Shown: positions 1 through 8,803 of the stretch, in pieces
How positions within the stretch are numbered: the first letter of the stretch is position 1
Layout of the letters: the number at the start of each line of letters is the position of its first letter
Assembly: GCF_000816495.1 (NCBI RefSeq)
Contig: NZ_JXBK01000001.1
Coordinates: 1,421,737-1,454,636 of the forward strand
Source of the DNA: Acinetobacter harbinensis
GTDB lineage: Bacteria > Pseudomonadota > Gammaproteobacteria > Pseudomonadales > Moraxellaceae
DNA length: 32,900 nucleotides
Reading direction: 5' to 3'
Translations under genes and position numbers: made by a program
The notes under the pieces: generated by a model
Seen by the model: only the letters and a program-made list of their open reading frames with translations
Told to the model about the DNA's origin: nothing
The model's database searches: none

Positions 1-370
1 TATTTTGACTCAATCAAAATTTTCCTTATCATAGCAATAAATCTATATGCAATATAGTGAATAAAAACTCAACAATTAGCTTTATTTTTGCATAGTAAAA
101 GATAATTTTTGATAAATTAGTTATTAAAAACAATGTATTAAATAAAATATTAACAATAAATGGATCATTTTTTATTTTACAGCGCTCTTTATAACTTTTT
201 TTTCAGTGCAAAGCTAAAAAATAGATAATAGGTGAAGTGTGCTTTATAGGCTATTTTTTATAAAAATTGTTTATTATCGTGATTTTATCTAATTTTCTTT
301 ATCGAGCCCAATATTTTAAAGTGTATTTATTTTCATGAAGACTCATGCTTTTAACGTTGATAAAAAGTAA
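1..370. other. AT-rich non-coding stretch, no gene recognised
   Basis: Very AT-rich sequence with many poly-A and poly-T runs and stop codons in all frames. I see no convincing coding region, RNA gene or repeat. It lies downstream of purD, and any neighbouring gene is outside the window. Confidence 0.6.
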
Positions 371-397
371 AAAAGCCTGCTGAGTGCAGGCTTTTTT
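371..397 (-). terminator. Rho-independent terminator of purD
   Basis: Stem GCCTGC (375-380) and GCAGGC (386-391) with a five-base loop, flanked by A-runs on the left and T-runs on the right, so it can work in both directions. It starts about 20 bases after the purD stop. Confidence 0.85.
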
Positions 398-416
398 ATA
401 ATAATTCTAAAATGGC

Positions 417-1700
417 TTAAGCGTTTTCACGGGCAATGGCACGGTAGCCAATGTCTTTACGATATTGAGCGCCATCAAAAGTCACTTTTTCACACAGCGC
501 TAATGCTTTGGCTTGTGCTTCACCAATGGTATCGCCAAGTGCGGTTACACACAGCACACGACCGCCAGCAGTGATCACTTGGCCTTTTTCATTATTTGCT
601 GTACCGGCATGGAAAACTTTAGCATCAGTCATGACGGTGTCTAAGCCTGAAATCACATCGCCTTTACGCACTGTTTCAGGATAACCTTCAGCCGCCAACA
701 CGATTCCTACGGTTTTACGCGCATCCCATTCAGCTTGTGCCGGTAGTTGACCTTTAATTCCAGCTTCGACCAGTTCAACCAAAGATGATTTTAACCGCAT
801 CATAATTGGTTGTGTTTCAGGATCACCAAAACGGCAGTTGAATTCAATGACGCGCGGTTGACCTTGTTCATCAATCATGAGTCCCGCATACAAGAACCCT
901 GTATAAGCATGGCCATCGGCGGCCATACCATCTACAGTTGGACGCATCACTTCTTTCATGACTTTATCAAATACGTCAGCTGTAACCACCGGCGCAGGAG
1001 AGTAGGCACCCATACCGCCAGTATTTGGCCCTTGGTCTGCTTCAAAAATACGTTTGTGATCTTGTGAGGTTGCCATCGGTAAAATGTTATGACCATCAAT
1101 CATACAAATGAACGAGGCTTCTTCACCATCTAGGAATTGCTCAACCACCACGCGTGAACCGGCATCACCAAACTTATTGCCAGACAACATGTCATCAATG
1201 GCCTCAAAGGCTTCTTGATTGGTCATGGCAACAATCACGCCTTTACCCGCAGCTAGCCCATCGGCCTTGATCACAATCGGTGCGCCATTTTTTTCGACAT
1301 AGGCTTTCGCGGCAGCCACATCGGTAAAGACATCATAAAAAGCAGTGGGAATGTTATGACGTTTTAAGAAATGTTTGGCAAAGGCTTTAGAGCCTTCTAA
1401 TTGTGCTGCAAATTGTGTTGGGCCCCAAATTTTAACATCGGCCGCGCGGCAGGCATCAACCACACCATTGACCAGCGGTGCTTCTGGGCCAACAATCACT
1501 AAATCCACCTGATTCGCTTGAGCAAATGCGATAATGGCTGGATTGTCTAGAATATCTAAATCGACATTTTTACATTTAGGTTCAGTGGCTGAACCTGCAT
1601 TGCCCGGTGCGACAAAAACTTGAGTGACATTTTCATCCTGAGCGATTTTCCATGCCAATGCATGCTCACGACCGCCACTACCCAAAACTAAAATATTCAT
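417..1700 (-). CDS. purD: Phosphoribosylamine–glycine ligase (GAR synthetase)
   Basis: Second step of de novo purine synthesis: ATP-dependent joining of glycine to 5-phosphoribosylamine in the cytosol. The 427-residue length is normal for the family. Visible motifs are the N-terminal GSGGREHA (residues 7-14), the ATP-grasp loop IKADGLAAGKG (144-154), the QDHKRIFEADQGPNTGGMG region (213-231) and the metal-binding EFNCRFGDPETQ (286-297). A good ribosome-binding site (GAAGGAA) sits about 7 bases before the ATG. It follows purH on the same strand, separated by 154 bp that include the purH terminator, so purD may have its own promoter as well as read-through. Nothing is unusual about the protein. 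Confidence 0.97.
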   Translation of the reverse strand: MNILVLGSGGREHALAWKIAQDENVTQVFVAPGNAGSATEPKCKNVDLDILDNPAIIAFAQANQVDLVIVGPEAPLVNGVVDACRAADVKIWGPTQFAAQLEGSKAFAKHFLKRHNIPTAFYDVFTDVAAAKAYVEKNGAPIVIKADGLAAGKGVIVAMTNQEAFEAIDDMLSGNKFGDAGSRVVVEQFLDGEEASFICMIDGHNILPMATSQDHKRIFEADQGPNTGGMGAYSPAPVVTADVFDKVMKEVMRPTVDGMAADGHAYTGFLYAGLMIDEQGQPRVIEFNCRFGDPETQPIMMRLKSSLVELVEAGIKGQLPAQAEWDARKTVGIVLAAEGYPETVRKGDVISGLDTVMTDAKVFHAGTANNEKGQVITAGGRVLCVTALGDTIGEAQAKALALCEKVTFDGAQYRKDIGYRAIARENA

Positions 1701-1803
1701 TTCTGATTCCTTCGGTGAGATCCAGCTTCATCCTTCTAAGCTTTAATCTTCTTTTATGTAACAGAAGAATTAAATAATTTTTCTGCGCAACCTATATATG
1801 CAG

Positions 1804-1831
1804 AAAAACCCTCCTTAAGCAAAAGAGGGTT
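1804..1831 (-). terminator. Probable terminator of purH
   Basis: Stem AACCCTC (1807-1813) with GAGGGTT (1825-1831) and an 11-base loop. On the minus strand it is followed by a short T-run (complement of 1804-1808). It begins about 24 bases past the purH stop, between purH and purD. Confidence 0.7.
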
Positions 1832-1854
1832 AGGATAAAGACTGTATAGATTAA

Positions 1855-3429
1855 TTAGTGACGGAAGTGACGCATACCGGTGAACACCATGGCAATACCA
1901 GCTTCATCTGCTGCTGCAATGGTTTCTTCATCACGCATAGAACCGCCCGGTTGAATAATGCATTTAATGCCTGCTTTGGCCGCGTTATCAATACCATCGC
2001 GGAAAGGGAAAAATGCATCCGATGCCATCACTGCACCTTCAACCACAAGTCCTGCATGTTCAGCTTTAATGCCAGCAATACGTGCAGAGTTAACGCGGCT
2101 CATTTGACCTGCGCCAACACCAATGGTTTGACGATTTTTAGCATAGACAATTGCATTGGATTTTACATATTTTGCAACTTTCCAAGCAAAGATTAAATCG
2201 TCAATCTCGGCATCCGTAGGTGCAACTTTAGTGACCACTTTAAGATCATCTTTGGTGATCATACCCAAATCTTGTTCTTGAACCAATAAACCGCCATTGA
2301 CACGTTTGTAGTCAAGCTGTTGATTACGTGCATCGATGTGAGGTAAAGCACCGCAGACCAATACGCGGACATTTTTCTTCGCGCCTGTGACGTCAAGTAC
2401 ACCATCGGCAATACTTGGAGCAATAATTACTTCAACAAATTGACGATCAACAATCGCTTGAGCCGTTGCAACATCTAATTCGCGGTTAAAGGCGATGATG
2501 CCACCAAAAGCCGATTCAGGATCAGTTGCATACGCTAAATCATATGCGGCTGCAATACCCTCTAAAGACACTGCAACGCCACATGGATTGGCATGTTTAA
2601 CAATTACACAAGCAGGTTTTGCAAATGATTTCACACACTCTAGTGCTGCATCAGTATCGGCAATGTTGTTATAAGAGAGTTCTTTGCCTTGTAATTGCTG
2701 CGCAGTTGAAACAGATGCTTCAGTTGCAGTGCTTTCGACATAGAAAGCCGCAGATTGATGCGGGTTTTCACCGTAACGTAAATCTTGCGCTTTATTCAAT
2801 TGTGTATTGAAAGTACGCGCAAATTTATCCGCTTGATCTTGTTCTTTGCCGACGCGAGCGCCCAAGTAAGAGGCAATCATACCGTCATATTGCGCAGTAT
2901 GTTCAAACGCTTTAACCGCTAAATCAAAACGTGTGGCATGAGACAACGCACCCTTTGCTTTCAGCTCATCAATCACGCTGTCGTAATCAGCGGCATTCAC
3001 CACAATACCGACAGATGCATGATTTTTTGCCGCAGCACGGACCATGGTTGGGCCACCGATGTCGATATTTTCAATCGCATCAGCCAGTGAGCAGTTTGGT
3101 TTAGCAACTGTCTCTGCAAATGGGTATAGATTAACCACGACTAAATCAATGGCATCAATATGGTGTTCTTGCATCACGGCTTCGTCTAGACCGCGGCGAG
3201 CTAAAATGCCGCCATGAATTTTTGGATGCAGCGTTTTAACGCGACCATCCATCATTTCTGGAAAACCTGTGTGCTCTGAAACTTCAATCACTGCGATATT
3301 GTTGTCTTTAAGCAACTTATACGTACCGCCAGTAGATAAAATTTCTACCCCAAGAGCCACAAGATTTTTAGCAAATTCAACGATCCCTGATTTATCAGAT
3401 ACAGAGATTAAAGCGCGTTTAATAGTCAT
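1855..3429 (-). CDS. purH: Bifunctional AICAR formyltransferase / IMP cyclohydrolase
   Basis: Last two steps of de novo IMP synthesis. The N-terminal MGS-like cyclohydrolase domain shows STGGT (32-36) and the [14 protein letters not shown] region (61-74). The large C-terminal transformylase domain contains [34 protein letters not shown] and the terminal [10 protein letters not shown] and [11 protein letters not shown] motifs, ending in RHFRH. The frame stays open to a TTG at 3444, but the ATG at 3429 gives [15 protein letters not shown], where family homology begins, and a normal length of 524 residues, so I chose it. There is no strong Shine-Dalgarno. The gene lies between fis and purD, with hairpin terminators on both sides. 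Confidence 0.96.
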   Translation of the reverse strand: MTIKRALISVSDKSGIVEFAKNLVALGVEILSTGGTYKLLKDNNIAVIEVSEHTGFPEMMDGRVKTLHPKIHGGILARRGLDEAVMQEHHIDAIDLVVVNLYPFAETVAKPNCSLADAIENIDIGGPTMVRAAAKNHASVGIVVNAADYDSVIDELKAKGALSHATRFDLAVKAFEHTAQYDGMIASYLGARVGKEQDQADKFARTFNTQLNKAQDLRYGENPHQSAAFYVESTATEASVSTAQQLQGKELSYNNIADTDAALECVKSFAKPACVIVKHANPCGVAVSLEGIAAAYDLAYATDPESAFGGIIAFNRELDVATAQAIVDRQFVEVIIAPSIADGVLDVTGAKKNVRVLVCGALPHIDARNQQLDYKRVNGGLLVQEQDLGMITKDDLKVVTKVAPTDAEIDDLIFAWKVAKYVKSNAIVYAKNRQTIGVGAGQMSRVNSARIAGIKAEHAGLVVEGAVMASDAFFPFRDGIDNAAKAGIKCIIQPGGSMRDEETIAAADEAGIAMVFTGMRHFRH

Positions 3430-3484
3430 GATTTTGGTCAACAATATTAAAGGTCTAGATTAAAACGGTAAGCAAAGAGAAGAT

Positions 3485-3517
3485 AAAAAAAATGCCCACG
3501 GTAACCGCGAGCATTTT
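3485..3517 (-). terminator. Rho-independent terminator between fis and purH
   Basis: Outer stem AAAATGC (3489-3495) with GCATTTT (3511-3517) and inner stem CGG/CCG around a TAA loop. On the minus strand it is followed by eight T residues. It lies just past the fis stop, so purH transcription depends on read-through or on a promoter in the 60 bp after it. Confidence 0.8.
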
Positions 3518-3522
3518 ATCAT

Positions 3523-3792
3523 TTATTCACTCATTAAACCGTGAGCTTTCAACTTTTTGCGTAGAGTGCCTCGGTTGAGTCCGAGGATCTCGGCAGCGCG
3601 TGTTTGGTTACCGCGCGTATATTCAAGAACTACAGATAAGAGAGGTTTCTCCATTTCTGCCAGCACCATGTCATATACTTGAGAAGGTTGCTCGCCTTGC
3701 AATTGGGAGAAGTAATGACGAACTGCGCGATCTACGTGAATACGAAGAGCGACATCAGATTGTGCAGTAAAAATAGGAGATTTGCTATTCAT
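3523..3792 (-). CDS. fis: Fis-family nucleoid-associated regulator
   Basis: Small DNA-bending protein of the Fis family (89 residues; E. coli Fis is 98). The C-terminal helix-turn-helix is clear: QTRAAEILGLNRGTLRKKLK (about residues 63-82), the same fold as the NtrC C-terminal domain. The N-terminal half carries the dimerisation helices. In E. coli, fis follows prmA(yhdG)-dusB; here prmA and a zinc-ribbon gene lie upstream on the same strand, but 386 bp separate them from fis, leaving room for a fis promoter and long leader. The gene is followed directly by a hairpin terminator. No truncation is seen. Confidence 0.93.
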   Translation of the reverse strand: MNSKSPIFTAQSDVALRIHVDRAVRHYFSQLQGEQPSQVYDMVLAEMEKPLLSVVLEYTRGNQTRAAEILGLNRGTLRKKLKAHGLMSE

Positions 3793-3866
3793 GCGAAGTA
3801 ATCCGAAAAATCAAATATCACTTGGGTAAAGAGATATAAAAGTGGTCTAAAAATTAAATGAACTCT

Positions 3867-3885
3867 CGTTTTAGGTCCTAAAACG
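3867..3885. repeat. Perfect inverted repeat in the fis leader
   Basis: CGTTTTAGG and CCTAAAACG are exact reverse complements around a single T, about 75 bp upstream of the fis ATG. A second short inverted repeat, TCGAC (3922-3926) and GTCGA (3933-3937), lies 37 bp further upstream. Neither is followed by a T-run on the minus strand, so these look more like operator or leader-structure elements than terminators. The rest of the 3793-4178 gap holds no recognisable gene. Confidence 0.55.
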
Positions 3886-4093
3886 GAAGCTCTAAAACTG
3901 GTACATTTAGCTTGCCACAACTCGACGTTCTGGTCGAAAAATAAGCGTAACAATAGATTAATATTTGTTACAGACCAAAATCAAAACAAAAAATCTACTC
4001 AATACGCCATATTTGGATAAAGCGCATATAAGCTAAACTATATTTGTCGTGAAAATAGCGAGGAGTTTGCAGCACAAAGCTTTCGTGGCGCGT

Positions 4094-4102
4094 ATGATAG
4101 CA
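4094..4102 (-). promoter_or_regulatory. Candidate extended -10 promoter for fis
   Basis: Read on the minus strand, this is TGCTATCAT, matching the extended -10 form TGnTATAAT with one mismatch in the hexamer. No good -35 box sits at 17 bp; a TTGCTC lies at 19 bp. It would give a fis leader of about 290 nt. This is a pattern match only. Confidence 0.3.
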
Positions 4103-4178
4103 TTGTCTCAGAAAAAGTGAGCAAGAAAACTGCATTTTTTTCATATTTTTTTGTTTTTTTTGATGCTTTTGTTGGATA

Positions 4179-5051
4179 TTACGGCCGAATAATTTCCAAA
4201 TTGTAAGTGTCAAAGCTTTTACGTGACACAGGAAGGCTGAACTTGAATTTAAAAGGACTATTTTGTGGGATTCGTTGGATACGGCTTAAGCTTTCCACCA
4301 AGTATTCAGAAGATCGAATAGAGTAGACCGCAGTCACTTGTCCTTTATTTTTTAAATTCACCCGAATAATGGGTAAAGCTAAACTTTTAGAATGGTAGTT
4401 AATCAGCTGCCCGCTAAACTGAACTTCCTGTGCTGAGATTTGCTTTAATTTAACTTTGTTGATGGAAATCAGACGATAGTTTTTATCTGAAAATGAACAA
4501 TTCACAGCCTGACATGCACTATTGAATAATGCACTGAGTGCCGGACTATTGTTTAAAACTCTCGGATTAAACCAAAAAAACTGAAAAACCAGCAAGCTGA
4601 TTAAGGCAATATTGACCAAGCTCCATAGAATATAATATGAAGGCCCGTGTTTTTTCTCTTGTTCGGATTTTTCAGCCCAGTTTAAGGCAGGATAATTGCC
4701 AATCGGCTCTTTACTGAAATAGTTAAGATTATTGAGATAGGTTTTTAAATCAATATTTGAGTTTTCTACTTTGCGATCAAAAATGTCTAATAAATGTTTC
4801 GCTGGTGGTTCTTGATCGGTAAAAATATTTTCATAGCTGTCGTTGTTTTGAGCGTAATCCGCTGTGATGGACATCACAGCATTGGATTCAGGTTTGGCAA
4901 GTTCTGCTTTTTGTGCAACCAAATGAATTAATGCATTAAAGTTGGTTGAGCATTTAGCACAACAAACCATGCCCTTAGCAACTGTTAGTTGAGCCACTGT
5001 GACTTTATATTTGGTCAAACAGTTAGGGCAGTAGGTTTGTTTTTCGCTCAT
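4179..5051 (-). CDS. Zinc-ribbon membrane protein, DUF3426 type
   Basis: The function of this family is not established. The N-terminus has a compact MJ0042-type zinc ribbon with C8-PN-C11 and C31-AK-C34. A low-complexity acidic linker follows, then one transmembrane helix (about 139-161), then a C-terminal domain of about 125 residues that fits DUF3426 (a predicted periplasmic beta-rich fold). Expected topology is zinc ribbon in the cytosol and DUF3426 domain outside. It starts 7 bp after the prmA stop, so it is almost certainly co-transcribed with prmA. No clear Shine-Dalgarno precedes the ATG, which suggests translational coupling. Its place between prmA and fis is a recurring arrangement, but I cannot derive a role from it. 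Confidence 0.8.
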   Translation of the reverse strand: MSEKQTYCPNCLTKYKVTVAQLTVAKGMVCCAKCSTNFNALIHLVAQKAELAKPESNAVMSITADYAQNNDSYENIFTDQEPPAKHLLDIFDRKVENSNIDLKTYLNNLNYFSKEPIGNYPALNWAEKSEQEKKHGPSYYILWSLVNIALISLLVFQFFWFNPRVLNNSPALSALFNSACQAVNCSFSDKNYRLISINKVKLKQISAQEVQFSGQLINYHSKSLALPIIRVNLKNKGQVTAVYSIRSSEYLVESLSRIQRIPQNSPFKFKFSLPVSRKSFDTYNLEIIRP

Positions 5052-5058
5052 AGTCTAT

Positions 5059-5973
5059 TCAGAGTTTGAAAGGGGTATTGAGGCGCTTTCCGGAAATGCG
5101 GCACCAATGTTCGTCACGTTTTTCGACCTGTAGTATATCAAAAAAATCAGAATAAACATTAGAAACATCAGCTACTTGCTCGTCTAGTATTCCTGCAAGT
5201 GCGAACTCGCCCTCAGATTTGATTAAAGTTGCGAATTCAGGCGCAAGCATCATCAGTGGGCCAGCCAGAATATTAGCCACAAAGACATCGGCTTTTTGAT
5301 CGGCCAACGCTAGATTAAAGTCTTCGGGTAAACCGACATACAATTTGTCGAGTACGCCATTTAATTCAGCATTTTGCTGGGTTGCCAGTACTGCTTGTGG
5401 ATCAATATCGGTGGCATACACTTTTTTAGCACCAAGTAGTAGTGCAGCTACGCCTAAAATACCTGAACCACAGCCATAATCGATGACCACTTTATCTTTG
5501 ACATCGGTATTGCCTAACCATTGTAAGCATAAGAAGGTGCTGGCATGGTTGCCTGTACCAAAAGCAAGACCCGGATCAAGCTTGATGTTTACGGCATCTG
5601 CATCAGGCGCTTGCATCCATTCCGGCACAATCCAATATTTATCACTAATTTGAATGGGCTCATAAGCATCCATCCATGTTCGTTCCCATTCTTGATCTTC
5701 AATGAATTCATGCGTGAGTGGCGCAGCAGGCAGTTGTAGGGTAATAAAAGTGATTAACGCATCGACATCAATGGTTTCGTCATCTTCTTGTGCATAAATC
5801 CCCGTGACAATCACTTTGTTCCAAAGGGGCGTTTCACCCGGAAGCGGTTCCAGTAAATCCTGATTTTCAGCATCATCTAAAGTTACGCTGACCGCACCCA
5901 GTGAATTAAGCAGTGTTTCAGTAAAATCAACTTGAGCTTGCTGAACAGTAATATGAATTTGTAACCACTTCAC
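5059..5973 (-). CDS. prmA: Ribosomal protein L11 methyltransferase
   Basis: SAM-dependent methyltransferase that trimethylates ribosomal protein L11. The 304 residues compare with 293 in E. coli. Visible features are the N-terminal L11-recognition domain (about 1-90), the linker motif [14 protein letters not shown] (133-146), the SAM-binding glycine loop [15 protein letters not shown] (163-177), the acidic ribose-binding motif ATDIDPQA (187-194) and NILAGPL (234-240). The start codon is GTG (complement of 5971-5973), with AGGG about 7 bases upstream. It heads a probable two-gene unit with the zinc-ribbon gene. The 244 bp to its right include the terminator of the next minus-strand gene. Confidence 0.95.
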   Translation of the reverse strand: MKWLQIHITVQQAQVDFTETLLNSLGAVSVTLDDAENQDLLEPLPGETPLWNKVIVTGIYAQEDDETIDVDALITFITLQLPAAPLTHEFIEDQEWERTWMDAYEPIQISDKYWIVPEWMQAPDADAVNIKLDPGLAFGTGNHASTFLCLQWLGNTDVKDKVVIDYGCGSGILGVAALLLGAKKVYATDIDPQAVLATQQNAELNGVLDKLYVGLPEDFNLALADQKADVFVANILAGPLMMLAPEFATLIKSEGEFALAGILDEQVADVSNVYSDFFDILQVEKRDEHWCRISGKRLNTPFKL

Positions 5974-6160
5974 AGAGATACCCTAAATGTATATTTTAAA
6001 AATGCCATTGTAACGGAATTGTGGCTGAATCCCCTAGAATTTGTTGAATATTCAAAAATGCAAGGCACCGTCTAGATAGCTCAATTGAAAGCTGGGTAAT
6101 AGAGGCCATCCGGCTGAGGTTAAAATGTTTTGAGCATCTCACAACAAGGTACTGATAAAT

Positions 6161-6186
6161 TTAAGCCGGCAGAATCACCGGCTTAA
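6161..6186 (-). terminator. Hairpin downstream of the first BASS gene
   Basis: Perfect 9-bp stem TTAAGCCGG (6161-6169) with CCGGCTTAA (6178-6186) and an 8-base loop, 32 bp past the symporter stop. The minus-strand tail is only weakly T-rich (complement of GATAAAT), so termination is probable rather than certain. Confidence 0.6.
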
Positions 6187-6217
6187 GCAGTGTAAATCAT
6201 TGTGTATTTAAAATGAG

Positions 6218-7093
6218 TTAATTCAAGACCGCCACCGGTTGCGGTGCAAACCGATTTAACAGCATGCCAAATACTGCAGCGAAGACATACATGAAAATAG
6301 AGTATACGGCCGCAGGCATTGCTACGGTTGAACTGGCCATTACAGTCAGTGCAATGGTCATAGCAAGGGTGCTGTTGTGAATACCAATCTCAAAAGCACA
6401 TGCGCGAGCTTGAGCGCTATTAATGCCTAAAATACGCGGTACAAAATAACCGACGATTAAACTGCAGAGGCAAAAAACCACGGTGGCCAAGCCAACTTGG
6501 GCTAAATAGTCTAAAATTTGATGACGTTCTTTGGTAATGGCACCGATAATAATCAGAATTAAAAAGCTTACTGCAAAAATCCGCAGCGGTTTATTCACTT
6601 TCTGCGTAAAGTTCGGCGCATAGTGTCGAATCAGCATGCCAATGCCAACCGGAATAATAATAATGGCGAAAACTTGTAAAATTTTACTCAGCTCTAAATG
6701 AATTTGTTGTCCATCATTCATAAAATGTTGAATAGAAAAATTCACAATTAAAGGTAGGGTAAAAGCCGCAATCACCGAGTTGATCGCGGTTAAAGTAATA
6801 TTTAACGCAATATCCCCTTTAAATAGATAGCTAAATAAATTGGCCGTACTGCCCCCTGGCGATGCTGCAAGCAGCATTAAGCCCACTGACAGCAGTGGCG
6901 GGAGCGCTAAAACCTTACAAATAATAAAGGCAATACTCACCAGAATTACCAATTGGCAAAAGAGTGCAATCAGCACCGCTTTGGGATGTTTCGTGACTCG
7001 GGCAAAATCTTGAAGTCTAAGTTCAAGGCCTAGACCGATCATGATAATGGCCAGTGCTAAAGGCAGTAAAATGGTGATGATTCCTGAATCCAT
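6218..7093 (-). CDS. Bile acid:sodium symporter (BASS) family transporter, copy 1
   Basis: Integral membrane protein of 291 residues with about nine hydrophobic helices, fitting the BASS / SBF family of sodium-coupled organic-anion carriers. The substrate cannot be inferred; bacterial members carry varied organic acids. Family motifs are intact: ASPGGSTANLFSYLFKGD (77-94) on the first crossed helix and FEIGIHN (234-240) on the second. E235 matches the glutamate that coordinates both sodium ions in structurally studied bacterial homologues. A paralogue aligning without gaps lies 340 bp upstream on the same strand, so the pair looks like an old tandem duplication. A terminator follows it. Confidence 0.88.
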   Translation of the reverse strand: MDSGIITILLPLALAIIMIGLGLELRLQDFARVTKHPKAVLIALFCQLVILVSIAFIICKVLALPPLLSVGLMLLAASPGGSTANLFSYLFKGDIALNITLTAINSVIAAFTLPLIVNFSIQHFMNDGQQIHLELSKILQVFAIIIIPVGIGMLIRHYAPNFTQKVNKPLRIFAVSFLILIIIGAITKERHQILDYLAQVGLATVVFCLCSLIVGYFVPRILGINSAQARACAFEIGIHNSTLAMTIALTVMASSTVAMPAAVYSIFMYVFAAVFGMLLNRFAPQPVAVLN

Positions 7094-7350
7094 TCGAAAT
7101 CTCCTGTTCGAGTTAGATTTTCTGATTAAAAATAAGTTTTTATTCTGTGGGTTGTTCTAAGTTTAAGTTGTATTACGTTTTAATCTTTATGTGTAATGAT
7201 TCAAGAATATATCCACTTTAGGGTGGATGGGTCTTAAAGCTTAGAACAAGGTATAGCGAATAAACCATTAAGATGAAAGCTTGATGCGCAACTTTAAGCG
7301 CTTGCTTAATCAAGTTTTTTTCACGCACTAGATATAGGGTCTTGTTTTTT

Positions 7351-7388
7351 GCTGTGTCATTCATTTTATTTAATCGAAATGACACAGC
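7351..7388. repeat. 11-bp inverted repeat between the two BASS genes
   Basis: GCTGTGTCATT (7351-7361) and AATGACACAGC (7378-7388) are exact reverse complements around a 16-base AT-rich loop, 46 bp downstream of BASS copy 2. On the minus strand the stem is followed by A residues rather than T, so it is not a standard terminator of that gene. Elsewhere in the 340-bp gap (7094-7433) a weaker hairpin with a T-run lies at about 7290-7320 on the plus strand. No gene is seen. Confidence 0.6.
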
Positions 7389-7433
7389 TGTACATCATAA
7401 AATCGCTTTAAAAGTTCAGCAATGTGGCGAATT

Positions 7434-8312
7434 TTAAGTGTGGTATTTTTTGCTGGGTAAAATAGAGCGTCTGGTTAAGACATAGCCAAATAAAAAGGTG
7501 AAAAAATACATAAACAGTGAGTAAATGCCGGCAGGTAAAGCAATCGTACTGTTGGCCAAAACAGAAAGTGCGATCGTTATGGCAATACTGGCATTATGAA
7601 TACCGGTGACAAAGGCGCATGTACGTGCTTGTTGCTCTGCAATGCCAGCAAAGTACGGCAGTAAATAGCCGATGAATAAGCTGATTAAGCAAAATAATGC
7701 AGTGGCAAGACCAATTTCGGCAAAATATTCCAAAAGATTATGCTGTTCTTTATATAAAGCATAGAAAAAGATCAACAGTAATAAGAGCGCCGAAAGTATG
7801 CGCATCAGTTTATTAAGCCGAGGCATCAGATTGGGGATCATGGAGCGTAGCAACATGCCGACACCCACTGGAATCAAAATGATTAAAAAAACTTGTAGAA
7901 TTTTATCCGTCGGCAGGGTAATACTTTGCTGATCACCCAAAAAATAATACAGCGAAAGATTGACAATAAAGGGTAGCGTAAACAGGCAGATTAGCGTGTT
8001 CATAATCGTGAGCATAATGTTTAATGCCACATCGCCTTGATATAGATAGCTGATTAAATTTGCACTGGGGCCACTGGGTGATGCTGAAAGTAACATTAAG
8101 CCGACAGCTAAGAGGGGCGGTAATTTTAAAAATACACAAAGTAAAAAAGCAATGCCCACCAAAACAATCTGCTGTGTAAATAGTGCCAAAAATATGGCCT
8201 TGGGCTGAAGCTTTAAGCGAAGAAAATCTTTAATACTGAGTTCAAGCCCCAAGCCTGTCATCATGATAGCAAGGGCAAGAGGTAAAAAAAAAGTGAATAG
8301 CCCTGAATCCAT
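7434..8312 (-). CDS. BASS-family transporter paralogue, copy 2, altered sodium-site residues
   Basis: Integral membrane protein of 292 residues with about nine helices. It aligns with copy 1 residue for residue over at least the first 250 positions, both starting MDSG and sharing GLGLEL, LPPLL, GLMLL, ILQVF and the GIHN motif. Two functional motifs differ. The first crossed-helix segment reads ASPSGPSANL (77-86) instead of ASPGGSTANL, and position 235 is valine (codon at 7608-7610, GTC) instead of the conserved glutamate. The frame is open and the helices are intact, so this is not a pseudogene. Whether it is still sodium-coupled is doubtful from sequence. The substrate is unknown. Confidence 0.85.
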   Translation of the reverse strand: MDSGLFTFFLPLALAIMMTGLGLELSIKDFLRLKLQPKAIFLALFTQQIVLVGIAFLLCVFLKLPPLLAVGLMLLSASPSGPSANLISYLYQGDVALNIMLTIMNTLICLFTLPFIVNLSLYYFLGDQQSITLPTDKILQVFLIILIPVGVGMLLRSMIPNLMPRLNKLMRILSALLLLLIFFYALYKEQHNLLEYFAEIGLATALFCLISLFIGYLLPYFAGIAEQQARTCAFVTGIHNASIAITIALSVLANSTIALPAGIYSLFMYFFTFLFGYVLTRRSILPSKKYHT

Positions 8313-8384
8313 GTAATATCCTTATAATGGCTTTTCCTTAAAAACACTTTGATTTTAAATAATTTGTTTAAATTAGCAATCAAA

Positions 8385-8420
8385 AAAATGAGCAAAAATA
8401 TTAAAATCTTTGCCCATTTT
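8385..8420 (-). terminator. Terminator of the small exported-protein gene
   Basis: On the minus strand AAAATGGGCAAA pairs with TTTGCTCATTTT, with one G·U pair and a 12-base loop, and the stem runs into further T residues. It is 35 bp past the stop of the 115-residue gene. The rest of the 143-bp gap shows nothing more. Confidence 0.65.
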
Positions 8421-8455
8421 CTGAACTGGTTAACCAAATAAGAGAAATATAACGA

Positions 8456-8803
8456 TTAAGGACGTGGTGCTTTAAATCCCAATGCGCATTTACCTTTAAT
8501 TTCTTTGCCTTCAATGTTGATTGAGGTCGCTTGAGGATTGCTTTGACAAATAGAGTTTAATTCGGCTTCATCACCTTTAAGCATGACTTTAGATGAAGAG
8601 GGGAGAAATTGAGTTTCGCACGTGCCATTCCAAATAATACCACGATAAGCAAAACTGACCGGTGCGCCTTGCATTTTACCCTTACATACCTGGTGATACT
8701 TTTGTGCATTATAGGTGCTTTGAACTTTATCATTGGCAAATGCTGAAAAGGACGCTAAATATAGACCACACAGCATAGTCGAGAGGAAAATATTTTTATT
8801 CAT
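8456..8803 (-). CDS. Small exported protein with four cysteines, unknown function
   Basis: 115 residues that I do not recognise. A typical Sec signal peptide covers residues 1-23 (MNKN, hydrophobic core, then SAFA before N24), so the mature product of about 92 residues should be periplasmic or secreted. The mature part holds exactly four cysteines (C40, C62, C86, C106), which could form two disulfides, and it is rich in lysine. There is no lipobox: C12 lies inside the signal helix. AAAGG lies 9 bases before the ATG. It stands alone, with its own terminator on the left and the divergent mnmG on the right. No family assignment is justified. Confidence 0.75.
   Translation of the reverse strand: MNKNIFLSTMLCGLYLASFSAFANDKVQSTYNAQKYHQVCKGKMQGAPVSFAYRGIIWNGTCETQFLPSSSKVMLKGDEAELNSICQSNPQATSINIEGKEIKGKCALGFKAPRP

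Noticed and set aside
3889..3900. Minus-strand GTTTTAGAGCT, resembling the start of the S. pyogenes Cas9 CRISPR repeat
   Set aside because: Single copy, no repeat array, no spacers and no cas genes nearby; a chance match in an AT-rich leader.
3995..4213. 72-residue minus-strand open frame between the zinc-ribbon gene and fis
   Set aside because: It overlaps the end of the zinc-ribbon gene out of frame, has low-complexity K/Q composition from poly-T runs, and no ribosome-binding site.
8768..8803. Lipobox in the small exported protein at C12
   Set aside because: The residues before C12 (STML) do not fit L-[AS]-[GA]-C, and a better signal peptidase I site exists at AFA-N.
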